Notes: generated by a model not told the origin, from the sequence alone. A DNA stretch of 51,213 bases from Chara braunii (GCA_003427395.1 BFEA01000014.1:3487218-3538430); one strand, 5' to 3'; positions 28,783 through 40,195 are shown, counted from the first letter of the stretch. Made by a program: numbers and translations.

Positions 28783-28786
<4 letters not shown>
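28260..28786. other. No confirmed gene
   Basis: GGAGTCACCCCAG (28,289) and CTGGGGTGACC (28,373) form a small inverted repeat. Short ORFs on both strands cannot be assigned. Confidence 0.35.
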
Positions 28787-28834
<48 letters not shown>

Positions 28835-28874
28835 NNNNNNNNNNNNNNNNNNNNNNNNNNNNNNNNNNNNNNNN

Positions 28875-28939
<65 letters not shown>
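28787..28939. repeat. (GA)n microsatellite with a 40-N assembly gap
   Basis: GA repeats on both sides of N at 28,835-28,874. The true length is unknown. Confidence 0.97.
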
Positions 28940-28941
<2 letters not shown>

Positions 28942-29099
28942 GTACATAGTGGACTGTTTGTGTTGGATCGTTGTTGTTGGTTTGGTGTTAGTTATCTGAG
29001 TTCTTTTTCGTGTGTGGGTAACAATTGTTGTAATTAGTTGCGATTCTAGTGTAGCATTTTGCATGCGATGGAATAAAATAGAGAGTGTCGCTCTGTAGG

Positions 29100-30062
29100 A
29101 ACATCATTATGGTCGGCAGTAGGGTTTCCTTGTGAGAAGGTGCAGATTAGTGGAAGTGGTTTTTCCTAAATCGCGAGGAGGCGGGGTCTTTGACCCCTGC
29201 CGCGCTAGAGGTAGGGTATTACCGCTGAAACGTTGAATTTGGGTCAGATATTCATTTAATCTTAATAGGCTGCTGTTTGCTGTCATCTGAATTCTTAAGG
29301 ACAAGTGGTGAGTATTGCTTTACAGGGGCTTCGTCATGGAGGGAGGCGAAGCATCCGTAAGGGGTGTATGTAGATTGTGGGAGAGACTTACCCTAAACCG
29401 CGAGGAGGTGGGTGGGTTTTGCGGGGCTGTTTAGCCCCTGCCGCGTGGGAGGTAGGGTAATCCCCCGGCTAATGAAAATAGCATCGTGGTGGGAGTTGGT
29501 GTTTTCGTAAAAACGAGTATGGGGAGGTGATATCCGCTTTAAATCACGAGAAGATGGGTGGGTTTGCGGGGTCTTTGTCAGCAGTTTGGGGCCTGTGGGC
29601 ACAAACCCCTTCCGTGCGGGTGGTACGGCGGATTGGCAGGGGTTGGTAATAACTCCGGATGAATGGTGGACATGATCACGCAGCGCTGACTTCTCGTTTC
29701 TTTTTTGTGGTTTTGATTCCCTTTTCTATTTTTTTTTTATTTTTTATTTTTGTTTTTTTGGGGTAGTTCCTTTTGCACATGATTTCTTAATGGACGATGG
29801 AATTTGGGTCACTAAATTAGGGTTCACATGACTATTGTGATTAGAAATTTTAGTGATGAGCTTAGACTTTGATGATAAATTTCGTTGATTCTTCAGTGGT
29901 AGATATTGTGGATTTGGTTGCGGAGTTGGCTGCAGGGTGAAATCTAGTGGTACCCTCGATGTGCTCGACCGGTGATGCTTTGCCCGCCGAGGGCCCCACT
30001 GAATTTTGTGAGGGACGCTGGACCCGGTTCCCAACTTTTATAAAGGGAAAAAAAAAAAAAAA
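29100..30062 (+). mobile_element. LINE-like 3' UTR with three degenerate repeats and poly(A)
   Basis: Blocks at about 29,160-29,220, 29,390-29,462 and 29,540-29,635 share the order CCTAAA.CGCGAGGAGG, GCGGGG then CCCCTGCCGCG, then GGTAGGGTA. Each core is self-complementary (GGGGCTGTTTAGCCCC). The stretch ends GGACGCTGGACCCGGTTCCC and an A run (30,041-30,065), the same end as at 27,540-27,671. Interpreted as the 3' UTR of a LINE without its ORFs. Confidence 0.5.
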
Positions 30063-30097
30063 AAATAGCGGAAAAAAAAAAAAAATCTTGAGGCCGT

Positions 30098-30728
30098 GAG
30101 CATGGTCCCACTAGCAACCGGATAGGATAGAAAAGAATTTGTCTGGCAGTTTAGTGACCCAAATCCTGTCGTGCAGTACTCGTGATCCCATGGTCAGTAT
30201 TTTATATGTATTACCCGAAAAAGTAAGGAGATCTTGGTTCCCCTCCTCCTCTCCTTAACACTGGGCATGCCGGTGCAAAGGAAGTTTCCCGCCAAAATCT
30301 TTTAAATCCGTTGGGGGTATGGTCAACCCCAAAAGAGAGTGGGGTCGGCCATAGGCCCATTGGATAGAAGATTTTCAGTATTTTGCTTGCTGTTGTGCAA
30401 TTATCTCATTGGGTGGAGCCCTCCTTCAATCACAGAGTATATGGAGGGCGTCAGGATCACTGCTGCCAGAAGTTGAGTTCATTCCAAAAAATGTGGCAGT
30501 TAGTTTCTGCACTGTTGTTGCAACCACCACCATCAGATCACTTGTGATCTGATGGCTGGGAAACACTCTGCCGTAATTTCAGGTGGGAGGTCTCTGTTTT
30601 TTTTTTTTTTTTTGCCTCTTTCCTGTTTTCTCACCCCAGAAATTCATAGAGAACCTGTCAGGCCGCTGCCACTTAGTGTCACATTGGATAGGCCACACTC
30701 CTATCCGACTGCTAATGGGACCATGCTC
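30098..30728. mobile_element. Long member (631 bp) of the GGTCCCACTAGC TIR family (H6)
   Basis: GAGCATGGTCCCACTAGCAA plus CCGGATAGGA at 30,098-30,127 is inverted at 30,696-30,728 (TATCCGACTGCTAATGGGACC, ATGCTC). The interior is not simply a hairpin, so this may be closer to the parent of the short hairpin copies. About 150 bases after the left arm (30,113-30,262) are repeated at 31,131-31,280. A T run sits at 30,597-30,613. No transposase. Confidence 0.6.
30530..30555. repeat. Perfect 26-bp palindrome
   Basis: CCATCAGATCAC, TT, then GTGATCTGATGG: arms of 12 bp around a 2-base centre. Confidence 0.9.
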
Positions 30729-30985
30729 CGGGGTCCTCACAGTCTACCCGGTACGTAATCATGTGGGGTGAGGTCCCACTAGCAAAAAAGATAGGATAGA
30801 GCTCCTGAATCTGGATGTATTTTATGTCGAGATGCAGAAAAGCAGTTCAATCTCGATTTCCTGCACATTCCCATAAAAGTCCAGATCCAGACATTCTATC
30901 CGATCCTCTTTGCTAGTGGGACCATGCCCCTGGGAGCGTTACCCAGTTTCGCTTACAGGGTTGAGGCTTGCAGAGGCCCAACCCT
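30729..30985 (-). mobile_element. SINE fragment split by a hairpin MITE
   Basis: GGGGTCCTCACAGTCTACCC (30,731-30,750) and GGGAGCGTTACCCAGTTTCG, CTTACAGG (30,932-30,960) occur next to each other in the SINE at 42,950-43,010. Here hairpin element H4 lies between them. Confidence 0.55.
30765..30930. mobile_element. Hairpin MITE H4
   Basis: Left GGGGTGAGGTCCCACTAGCA, AAAAAGATAGGATAGAG, TCCTGAATCTGGA; the right end (30,880-30,930) is the reverse complement. Same family as H1-H3. Confidence 0.75.
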
Positions 30986-30987
30986 CT

Positions 30988-31127
30988 CGGCGAAGGTCCC
31001 ACTAGCAAAATGGATAGGATTGAGCGGCTGCAGAAAAACTTATCAATTGCAACTTCTTCACCTCTCCGCAAACACGTCCATATTCGGGCTTTAAATCCAA
31101 TCCTCTGTGCCAGTGGGACCTCGCCCG
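30988..31127. mobile_element. Hairpin MITE H5
   Basis: TCGGCGAAGGTCCCACTAGC at the left and CCAGTGGGACCTCGCCCG at the right, with GGATAGGATTGAG facing TTTAAATCCAATCC. Confidence 0.7.
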
Positions 31128-31130
31128 AGC

Positions 31131-31280
31131 AACAGGATAGGATAGAAACGAGTTTGTGGGGCAGTTGAGTGACCCAAATCCTGCCGTGCAGTACTCGTGA
31201 TCCCACGGTTAATATTTTACATGTATTACCCAATAAAGTACGAAGATCTTTATTCCCCTTCTCCTCTCCTTAAACCACAA
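31131..31280. repeat. Second copy of the H6 interior
   Basis: CAGGATAGGATAGAAACGAG, AGTGACCCAAATCCTGCCGT, GCAGTACTCGTGATCCCA and CTCCTCTCCTTAA match 30,113-30,262 in the same order and strand with modest divergence. It starts where H5 ends. Confidence 0.75.
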
Positions 31281-31389
31281 GTAGTTGGCCCAACCATCGA
31301 GTCCGAGCCTTGGCCGACCGATATGCCAAGCCGTGCCGAGGCTCACAGTACCAGGCGCTGCCTTCCCAGACCTCTGCGGAAAGAGGGGG

Positions 31390-31597
31390 GGGAAAAAAAA
31401 AAAAAAAAACTAACCGCCATTCTTTTTTTTTTCGAAGTTCTTTTTTTTTTCACAGTTCTTTTTTTTTTCAAAGTTATTTTCATCATTCCCTCGCAGGATA
31501 CGTACTTCTGACAAAAATAAGTCGAAAAAGATAACGAAAGAAAAAAAAAAAAAAAAACGAGAAAACAGTCCGTTCAACTTTGGTTGTGGAGAGAGCG

Positions 31598-31654
<57 letters not shown>

Positions 31655-31804
31655 GAGAGAGAGAGAGAGAGACCTCACCGCCTCTCTCTCTCTCTCTTTT
31701 AAAGTGTGGAAAATGGGAATGAATCTTCCTGCTGTCACGAGAAGTCTTCTAAAGTGTGGAAAACGGGAATGAATCTTCCTGCTGTTATGGGAAGATGCCC
31801 TCCC

Positions 31805-31883
<79 letters not shown>
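31390..31883. repeat. A/T tracts, (GA)n, 50-bp tandem duplication and (CT)n
   Basis: A run 31,393-31,409. Three T runs, each ending near AGTTC, at 31,423-31,480 (period about 22). (GA)n 31,597-31,671. A 50-bp unit (AAAGTGTGGAAAA.GGGAAT, GAATCTTCCTGCTGT) repeated at about 31,700 and 31,750. (CT)n 31,807-31,882. Confidence 0.85.
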
Positions 31884-31885
<2 letters not shown>

Positions 31886-32400
31886 GCCCGCCTGTGCATT
31901 TTTTTATTTTTGCCCGTTTCTTTTTCGTGGTTTCTTTGCTTTCGTATTTCATTTTTTTTTCTTTGTTTTCATATTTCATTTTTTTTTCCAGTTTTCATTC
32001 ACGCTACGTGTCATGCCGACAGTACCCAGACCCGACCTTCAAGCAGCAACCAGGCCTTCCCTTGGCCGACCCCTGAAGGTGTCAGCATGTTAAACCAGCA
32101 GTACACGACTCCAGCCGTGCAACAAATGAACTTGTCGCCACACGCGACAAATTGAAAGGTCGGGGCAGGGTTGGACTGGCGGTGACCTGTAGAAATGTAT
32201 TGGGTCCACGCCGGCTCACGCACAAACTTCTTATTGTCCGTGGCTGCCAGTAAGGTCTGTCGGCCTTCCGATTGTACGGAAAGTGGCCAATGCAGGGGCA
32301 AATTGGAAAAAAAAAAAAAGAAATCCGACATGGTCGGCATAACACAGGATTTGTGAAAACCTAACAAAACAAATTCAATTTGTTAGGTTTGCACGAAATG
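31884..32400. other. No gene recognised; small hairpin
   Basis: AAACCTAACAAA (about 32,358) and TTTGTTAGGTTT (about 32,378) form a 12-bp stem with a 10-base loop. Confidence 0.5.
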
Positions 32401-33280
32401 TATTCAAGATTATGATAGTATGTTTTTCAGGCCTCCTCCAGGAACAAAATTCTATGTGAAGTAAAACAACCGCAAAAAAAAGAATAAAAAATTACTTTTT
32501 GAGAACCATTGGAAGTGGCGAGGAGAAAAACAGGTTTTCCACATAAAATCACTACCTTGTGAAGCAGCGTATGTTGAAGAACTAAAATATCTCTTTTTTT
32601 TTGTTATCTAAAAAAATCATGTTTATGGTCCTATAAGATGTATAGCACGATGAACGTATTCGGGGGTTTTTCGAACGCTCAAACATGTTCTCAAACATAT
32701 CCTCCCATACCTGAGCGAACATATTATTTTTTACATTTTATTTTATTTATTTTTTCCGTTTCTTTTTATTATAAACTCACGTTTGGCTAAGAATTTGAAG
32801 GTGTCTCCCCGACAAAAATTTTGTATTCTTATTTTAAATAACATAAATTTTTTGTTAAGGGTTTTATTGTTAACGTCAAAATTTATTTAGAGTCTTATAA
32901 ATTAATTTTTGCAGATCTTGGTTTTTACCTAACTGCTGAAAATGACGTATAGTTCTATAAATGAGTATTTACCCAAAACCATTTTTTTTTACATTTTTCA
33001 AGTTTGCCTTGTAGTGCTTAAAAATTGTCATATTTGAGCTTTGTTTTTTGCAAATCTACTAAGAATGACTTATATCCATATAAGAGAATTTTGAAAGAAA
33101 GAGTTTTTTTGCACATTTGAGGAACAGTTGATTTTTCACATTGTTTTTTGCCTCCTTTATCGAAAAAAAAGTTAAAAATGCCATATTTTTGTGTAAAAAA
33201 TAACAACTTGATTTTTACTTTTTCATTCTATAAAAAATGTGAGGTTTTGTCGTTTTGTTACGTTTTCTTGAATCCAGTGT
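32400..33280. other. AT-rich intergenic stretch
   Basis: Strongly AT-rich without long ORFs. Degenerate phrases such as CTGAAAATGACGTATAGTTC (about 32,935) and CTAAGAATGACTTATATCC (about 33,057) hint at a decayed tandem repeat of about 120 bp. Confidence 0.4.
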
Positions 33281-33399
33281 TGGCATGCGCATTGTCGTTC
33301 AGTACATACAGTGACCGTTATCGGGCGGCCTACCTCCATGGCCCTTCCAGTCTATCAGCATGCACACGTGCTTTCGCCATCTTTAGGGCAGGGTCGTCA

Positions 33400-33467
<68 letters not shown>

Positions 33468-33491
33468 TCTCTCACGCGCGCGCGCGCGCGC
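33400..33491. repeat. (CT)n microsatellite followed by (GC)n
   Basis: CT units 33,400-33,471, then CACGCGCGCGCGCGCGCGCC. Confidence 0.95.
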
Positions 33492-33722
33492 CAGCTTGTG
33501 CATGCATGCGGCGTGCTCTAGTACTACAGTGCACAAGTCGACCGTCCATTGTGGAAGAGTGATATGGATGGTGGCGCCATAACCTTTTGCCATTGCCTGT
33601 AGAAGAAAATAAAAATAAAAAAATTGATCTTTTTGCAATTCACAGTGAGGCTTCGGGCGCCAGGCAAAATGACATTTAGTTTTTGTTTTTTTTTCTCAAG
33701 CCGACATCATTCGGCAGACAGC

Positions 33723-33724
<2 letters not shown>

Positions 33725-33775
<51 letters not shown>

Positions 33776-33780
33776 ACACA

Positions 33781-33837
<57 letters not shown>

Positions 33838-33838
33838 N

Positions 33839-33912
<74 letters not shown>
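33725..33912. repeat. Compound (AC)n(GA)n microsatellite, one N
   Basis: AC units to 33,781, GA units to 33,912; N at 33,838 marks unresolved length. Confidence 0.95.
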
Positions 33913-33915
<3 letters not shown>

Positions 33916-34382
33916 AGATCTATCAAACAGATTCGATAAATTCGCTGAACAATATTACCAATCCCGAAACCAAACAAACAACTCCACCCCCCAAGCCCCC
34001 CCTCCGCACCATGCCCATCTTTTCGACGTGTTCATTTTAGGTACGGACTTTTTTTGTTTATTCACATTTTTAGCACTCTTTCGGGTTTCGGACATATACA
34101 TATCTGCCATTGAAAGCGCACATCGTGCAAGACTTTGCAAAAGAGAGGTAAAACTAATACTGAGAAAAAGGAGAGAAAACACAACAAAAATATATATATT
34201 TCGGATCTCCCCTACCCAATCCTTGGTTTCCCGGAGTGGGGGCCGCGGAAGGTTACTGATATGGCTGGATGTGCATGTTCCACGTCGGGCCATGCTAGCG
34301 TTGCCTGTACACTCAGCTGCTGACTTTCTCGCGTGTGTGTGTGTGTGTGTCGCATACCATAACGGTGCAGACCAGAACAAGG
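33913..34382. other. No gene recognised
   Basis: Short overlapping ORFs on both strands and a (GT)n run at 34,333-34,350. No domain. Confidence 0.4.
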
Positions 34383-34454
34383 ACTAGACTTTGAGAAGAT
34401 AGATTCTCAAGATACGAGACTAGACTTTGAGAAGATAGATTCTCAAGATACGAG
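34383..34454. repeat. Perfect 36-bp tandem duplication
   Basis: ACTAGACTTTGAGAAGATAG and the following 16 bases occur twice without a mismatch (34,383-34,418 and 34,419-34,454). Each unit contains the small inverted pair TTGAGAA and TTCTCAA. Confidence 0.95.
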
Positions 34455-34947
34455 AAGGGGCCAACTCAACTCACGTGAGAGGCTTTTGGTATCTGGATGC
34501 GCCTGAGGGCCTCGCAATGATGGTCAAAGCGCACAACGAGTCGGTAAAACTGAGCCAGAAAAATCGTGTAATAGCACCCTGACTGCTCTCCACTTGGCGA
34601 CAATGACCCCCCTGCAGAAGCTTAATCACCTCTCTAAGCTACTTTGTCGCTCCCTCCGACAAAATTCCCACTACGCAGCCTAGAAAAACTGCGTTCAAAT
34701 AGTGCACACCCATATGTTCTATTTGAAAGGCAAACGAAATGTAGCAACTCCACAAACTCAATACGCTGACCACTTCAATTAGCGCAACGAGATCTATGTT
34801 TAGCGCTTAGAAGCTGACAACGCCATGATGGATACTTCAGCAAGGGTTTGCTGCCTCCAAACGACTGACCTCAAATAGCTATGTTCCTCGAATGCACCTA
34901 GCTAACCTCTGCACGCAGGTTCCTTCTAGGATTTGCTCGTGATAGTA

Positions 34948-35013
34948 TTGGAGTAATGGGGTCATGCTAATTTTATTTGTGTCGTTCCAATTTTAACGTA
35001 TGTCCCAAAGGAC
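34948..35013 (-). pseudogene. Truncated U6 snRNA fragment
   Basis: The reverse complement reads GTCCTTTGGGACATACG, TTAAAATTGGAACGAC, AAATTAGCATGACCCC and then loses similarity. The 5' stem-loop is intact. It has several substitutions and no visible tail, so it is older than the other two. Like them it reads CGTTAAAATTGG. Confidence 0.85.
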
Positions 35014-37090
35014 AATGACTGAAGAATTTGTCATCGAACTAACGGACCGTAGAGAACTCCGAATTGTAGTACCTACTCATCTGCTTCCAACGAAATTTAA
35101 ACCGAGGTCTGTACTTCAATAGTTCATGGGTGTACTAGCTGAGTTAGGCCCGTAGGTTTGGGGACCGGTCTTGGTATCGGTCCCAAAGAGAAAACAGGAT
35201 TTTCGAACAAACAAATAGAAACCTTAAAATATAGTAGGGAGAGCCATGAAACTCCATCAAGGTAAAAGGGAAAATTGTTGGCACACCTAAGTCCAACTAG
35301 TCGGTCCCGCGGGCGCGACCGAAAGTAAAACCAAGTGGGATATTCCATTTCGTCCCTCAACCCCTCGGCCTCTTCAAACTGTTCCAATGCTCCAGTGTTG
35401 TTGCCCACTGACCTCGATCCCCGAATCTGGAGCGTGGAAGTCCGACACTGTAACCAATAGTGCTAGGCCCAAGGCTGATATTAGCATTATAGGAAACATA
35501 TATAAATGGGTACCACATTGCGCTTAGGCCTACCTAAGCACCCCAAGGTCATAATTTCGGCCTCCCAATCGAACCAACGACCACCTCGCTCCCCTGCCCG
35601 TTACACAAAGGTCTGAGCTCCGCCCATACCACCTATTACGCCAAAGCCGTACCGCCATAGGAGCAATCAGAATGTCTTACCGAGACGTCCGCTACACAAC
35701 TCAAAACAAGGTTTTAAATAGTCACTTCTATAAATTCTATGGCACCGACATTCAACCTTACGCCGGTTACGGTAAACCGCCTTTGTGCACTCACACGCCA
35801 CAGTCAAATGTACCAACTAAAGGAAATATCATTTAACCCTGATTTAATCGAAAATGAAAAGACTACCCAACAAGCGTGCCGACTCGTAACATCAAATAAG
35901 AAAAATCACACTTGCCTCAAAACTGCGCGCCCACACACTTTGTACTTTCAGTCAAACATTTAGTTAGCACAAAAGAAAGCACAGCTGCGACTCGCGCAAT
36001 ATATTCCAACTGCAAGTCAAACTCATTTTTTGTCACTTGCAAAAACTAGGGGCGATACAACGTTTCACGATGTTGATGAGAACCATGGCGGGACAACATG
36101 TATCTGCTTCTCGTCAACGTGGCGATGACGGTCATCATAGGTACTGAAAAAGTTGACAGCGCATGTGATCGCAGGCTGTATGGACGTCGCACATGTGCAT
36201 GGATATGTTTTTTTATGTTTAGAATTTTTTTTATTTTTTTTTTGTCTAGTGGTCTTTCAAGTGTGTGTGCTTTGCTTCGTGTCCTTTGTGCAATTTAGTT
36301 GTCTCATGGATTTAAGACGTTCCGTCATTTGATGACTTCCCATCCGCTTGTGACGTTCGTGATCAACTTCTTGCAGGATCTCTAGAAGAGGTCGACCACG
36401 TCACCTTACTTCATGTCGTCTTGCCCTCTCCGCAGAGTACAAGAAGTTGTGGACATGGTGGATGATTTTGTGCTCACCCATAGACGGATGATCGAACCAA
36501 CGCATGAGATTACGAGCAAGTGGGTCATGTGTCTGCAATCATGGTGGAGGAGATAAAGTGGTTGCAAGCGGAGGTGGAAAACTCCGATATGCAAGAGGGG
36601 GTTGCAATGTCGAGAACGAACTCGAAAGCGACGAAACGCCCAACAACTTTTGTGCGAGAGGACGTGGTGCGACTGCAGCAGCAAACGTTACTTTAAGAAC
36701 GGGGCTCTGATCATTCCGAAGTGGATAGTGTCAGTTTTGTCACCAGTGTTCATAGCCCCATGTGCACACAGACGGTCACTGTTGCAAGCGTTCTTGTGTC
36801 TGTCGGAAATGACATGCGGAAAAGTCCGTCGCAACATCATGTGTACATGCATGGCATGTAAGCACAGCCCCGGCCGTCATGCCGGGAATATCCCTGGACC
36901 ACCGTAATGTCACCGTCGTCGCCAAGCATTTGCGAAGGGCGATGTCCTTTGACCCACACTCGTCAACGGGCTCACGGTAGTCATAGTGTTTTTGTTTTTG
37001 TTTTTGAAAAAAGGGCTAATTCTTTAAGCCCGACCAATTCAAAGACCTATGAAATCTGGAGAATATGGTCTTTCAGTCCTTTTTTCTTGT
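35014..37090. other. About 2 kb without a supported gene
   Basis: Only short ORFs. CCCAAGGCTGATATTA at 35,469-35,484 matches the SINE at 47,378-47,393. The readings around 36,420-36,700 (VVDMVDDFVLTHRRM in one frame) are protein-like but too short and broken to name. Confidence 0.4.
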
Positions 37091-37094
37091 TATT

Positions 37095-37465
37095 TTAGTA
37101 TTACGGGGAACCCCGTAGGTGCCACATCCGTGCTCAAGCCTCCAATGAGGGATCATGCGGGAGCTGCACCCACCAGCAGGTGCGATACCTGCTACAACAG
37201 GTGGGCGATACCGGCCAGGGGTCAGCCGGTAGCATCAGGACCGAGTTTTTTCGATGGGCCAGTCACTGTGCCTCCCCTCCGGTCCCCTCCCCCTATGAAC
37301 ATCAACAGTCTCTGCTCAATGTTACTCGAGGGGACCAACGACATATCTCTAGTTGGCAGGCACCAAGCTTGCCAACGAAGGTACATGAGGCCAATGGGGA
37401 TTGAACCAAGACCTCCTGAATGCCACTTACGTGCCTTACCAAATGAGTTAGGCTACTGGACGGTA
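37095..37465 (-). mobile_element. tRNA-derived SINE
   Basis: On the minus strand: a tRNA-like head with A box TAACTCATTTGGTAAGGCA (37,455-37,437), then GTGGCATTCAGGAGGTC, then B box GGTTCAATCCCC (37,407-37,396). A body of about 290 bp follows, ending GGGTTCCCCGTAATAC near 37,100. A and B boxes are the internal Pol III promoter. The sequence after the head does not close a tRNA acceptor stem. It shares GTGGCATTCAGGAGGTC with the SINE at 47,031. Confidence 0.8.
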
Positions 37466-37479
37466 GTCATAGTGTGATG

Positions 37480-38797
37480 GGACCATACATGTTTTGTTTT
37501 GTTTTTCCCATAAAAATAGTTTCGAGGGATTTTATGATGGTGGTGCGTGACGTGGCACATAGTCGTCCTTCATGTACAATAGGCTGGTGATGTGTTTTCT
37601 ATCTTAGGTGGTCGACTGTGTTTTTTGTTTGGGGAGCATGACTGATGTTAGACGACCATGACTTGTACGTCGAGTGTGTGCGATTTTTGTTCTGCATTGC
37701 AGGACTGGGCGTGCTGTAGGCAAACCGATATTGCGATGCTGCACACTTTTGCCTTCATGGGCATTTTTTTCACAATCGTATCTATTTTGGTTCCTCCCTT
37801 GCCTTTTATGGCTGGAATGGTAGCGGACACACTCCTCCAAAGAACTCCCTTTGGTCTTGAATGAAAAATTGCATTTTTGTTGTTCAAAGGAATTTCCCCA
37901 CATGTGCACATTTTCGACATAAATCTTGTGATGAATGTTTTTGAATCAAGGTGAAACTGAGGGTTGAGAAAAAAACGGGTTTGTGAAAAACTTATGTGTG
38001 CTCTGTCCTTTGAGAAATACAGAAAGACGAAAACCATATGTATGTTGTGCTCAAATGTCAATTTTTTTTTTGTGTGAACGAAAAGTGTATGGCATCTATG
38101 CGTTTTGTGAATCTCTCTTTCTTTCTGATGATTCACATTTGTCGTGCCTTTACTAACTTGGGAAACGACGAACGAACACAAAACCTAAACATAAGAAAAA
38201 AAAAAAAAAAAAAAAAAAAGTGTTGCTCTTGCCAATTCCTAAATAACTTTTAATGGTCATTGTTGTCGGAAAAAGAGTTGAGTTTGTCAATGAATGCATT
38301 GCACGAAACAATTGGAAGTACAAGCATGTATAAGCACGTAGGGAAAAAAAAAGAAAAAGTACATATATCTGCGATAAAACCCACGAGTACGGCAATGAAT
38401 TAAAAAGGAAATGCATAGACATGAAAAAAATAGACTGTTGGGAGTGACAAACCGCCCCTCATAGCAAAAAATGAAGAAGTTTGTGACCTGCATACACTGA
38501 ACGGGCACCCCTCTCCACCCCCCCCAATCCCTCCAATCAATATATGTTTACATAAGTCCTTCTCAACGATATGCTAGTGCACACTACTTGCATGTCAATG
38601 AACACGCACAGATTCTACAGGAATATACAACTTTCAACTCCATGTGTTTGTCTATCTAACCATCTACCTAACAATGTGTCATTCTATCAGAGACTCTCCA
38701 TGCATGCTCGTTCATATGCATCTGTGAATCTAACCGTCCACCTAAAAAAATATATATTATACATCGAAAACCGAAAAGAAAAGAAAAAAAGAAAACC
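37480..38797. other. No gene recognised
   Basis: Low-complexity A/T-rich sequence with an A run at 38,196-38,219. ORFs are short and overlap on opposite strands. Confidence 0.4.
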
Positions 38798-39009
38798 TTA
38801 AAAGCTAGGCTACCAGCCAGGTCGCCCGAGTCACTTTTTTTTCTCGGGTATCCCGATCGTGCAAAGACCAGGAAATGTCATAGCAGAAAAGGAAAAAAAA
38901 ATAAAAAAAGAATAAAAAAAACAGGTAATGCAAAAAAATAAATTGAATAATTTTTGCGTCAGGGTCACATTGAGATTCTTTACCGAATTATTATTATTAT
39001 TATTACTAC

Positions 39010-39772
39010 CAGGGTTGCCAGGCCGAACGTATGGAGGCCGTTAAGCTGACCCTTGAATGTTCGGGGGTTCGGGTTCCCGTACGGGGCCCGAACCTGAACG
39101 GCTTCGGACCCCTCAAAAAAATATTTTAACACCTAAATATTATTATTATTTTTCTGAAAATGTTTTTGCGAGTTCTTTGTGATGTAAGGTATCTCCCTCT
39201 TAATTTTGAAGCCATTCTGTTCAAAAAAAAAAAAAAAAAAAAAGTCGGCAAAGATGGTGGTTTCAAAACTTGCTTGCCCACTTCTAATTTGTTTTTTCTC
39301 CCTTTTCATATTTTGTTTTTTCTTTATTTCGGGGCAAAAAATATATATATTATTTTTTAAAACTTTATTTATAAATTCTCTATTATGTAATATACACATA
39401 TATAAATTTTCATAACATTTGTCGCAGCCAAAAAAAAAAGGAAAAATGGCCGAAGATGGCGGTGTCAAAACATGCTTGCCCACTCAAGAATTTCATTCTC
39501 GTTTTATTTTTTAATAATTTTTATTATTATGATTATTTATTTTTAGTATTTAATTTTTATTTCAAATTTGGTTTAGAATTTGGATGTAACGTTGAGGCAA
39601 ATGTTCTTTAGTTTATTCTTTTATATAACATATAGTTTTTTGAGAGTTTTTGAATTTGTTTTTTCTCTTGGGTCCGCGTTCGGCCGAACGGACGAACGAG
39701 TCGAGAGGGGTTGCCGAACGTTCTGACGTCCGGGTTCGGGCGTTCGGTCCGTCCCGAACGTCGGCAACCCTG
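39010..39772. mobile_element. Non-autonomous hAT-like element
   Basis: TIR CAGGGTTGCC at 39,010-39,019, inverted at 39,763-39,772. 8-bp duplications ATTACTAC (39,002-39,009) and ATTACTAT (39,773-39,780). The subterminal regions are packed with CCGAAC / GTTCGG motifs on both strands, as expected for transposase binding sites. Inside, a segment of about 45 bp (AAGATGG.GGT.TCAAAAC, TTGCTTGCCCACT) is present twice (about 39,250 and 39,455). It sits in an (ATT)n array. Confidence 0.85.
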
Positions 39773-39777
39773 ATTAC

Positions 39778-39832
<55 letters not shown>

Positions 39833-39915
39833 GTTATTATTATTATTGTTATTATTATTATTATTATTATTATTTTATTATTATTATTATTTTATTATTA
39901 TTATATCATTATATA
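39773..39915. repeat. (ATT)n microsatellite
   Basis: About 45 ATT units with a few GTT and TTTT interruptions. A shorter (ATT)n flanks the other side of the hAT-like element and another lies at 40,195-40,216. Confidence 0.95.
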
Positions 39916-40195
39916 GGCTATCGGCCAGGCCGCCCGGGTCACCCTATTTTCCCGTGCAGCCCGACCGTACAATGACCAGGGAAGGTCCCAAAAAAAAAAA
40001 AAAAAAAAAAAAATCTAAAAAATCCAAAAACAACTATATCGTGCAAAAGAATAAACTGAACAACTTTTGCCTGAGGGTCACATCGAAATTCTTTACCAAA
40101 TTTACGTTAAAATTTTTAATTAAAATTATTTTTATTATTTTTATTTTATTTCGGCTCAGCCGGGTAAGTGGACCCGGACCACTCTGGTAACCTAG
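39916..40195. mobile_element. Second, related TIR element copy
   Basis: TAGGCTATCGGCCAGGCCGC at the left matches the left end of 38,804 (TAGGCTACCAGCCAGGTCGC), and CTCTGGTAACCTAG ends it. Internal GAGGGTCACAT, GAAATTCTTTACC also matches 38,960-38,985. Either nested or a tandem duplication. Confidence 0.5.

Noticed and set aside
33624-34387. ORFs over the (AC)n(GA)n array
   Set aside because: They are made of HT and RE dipeptides from microsatellite sequence, with an N inside.
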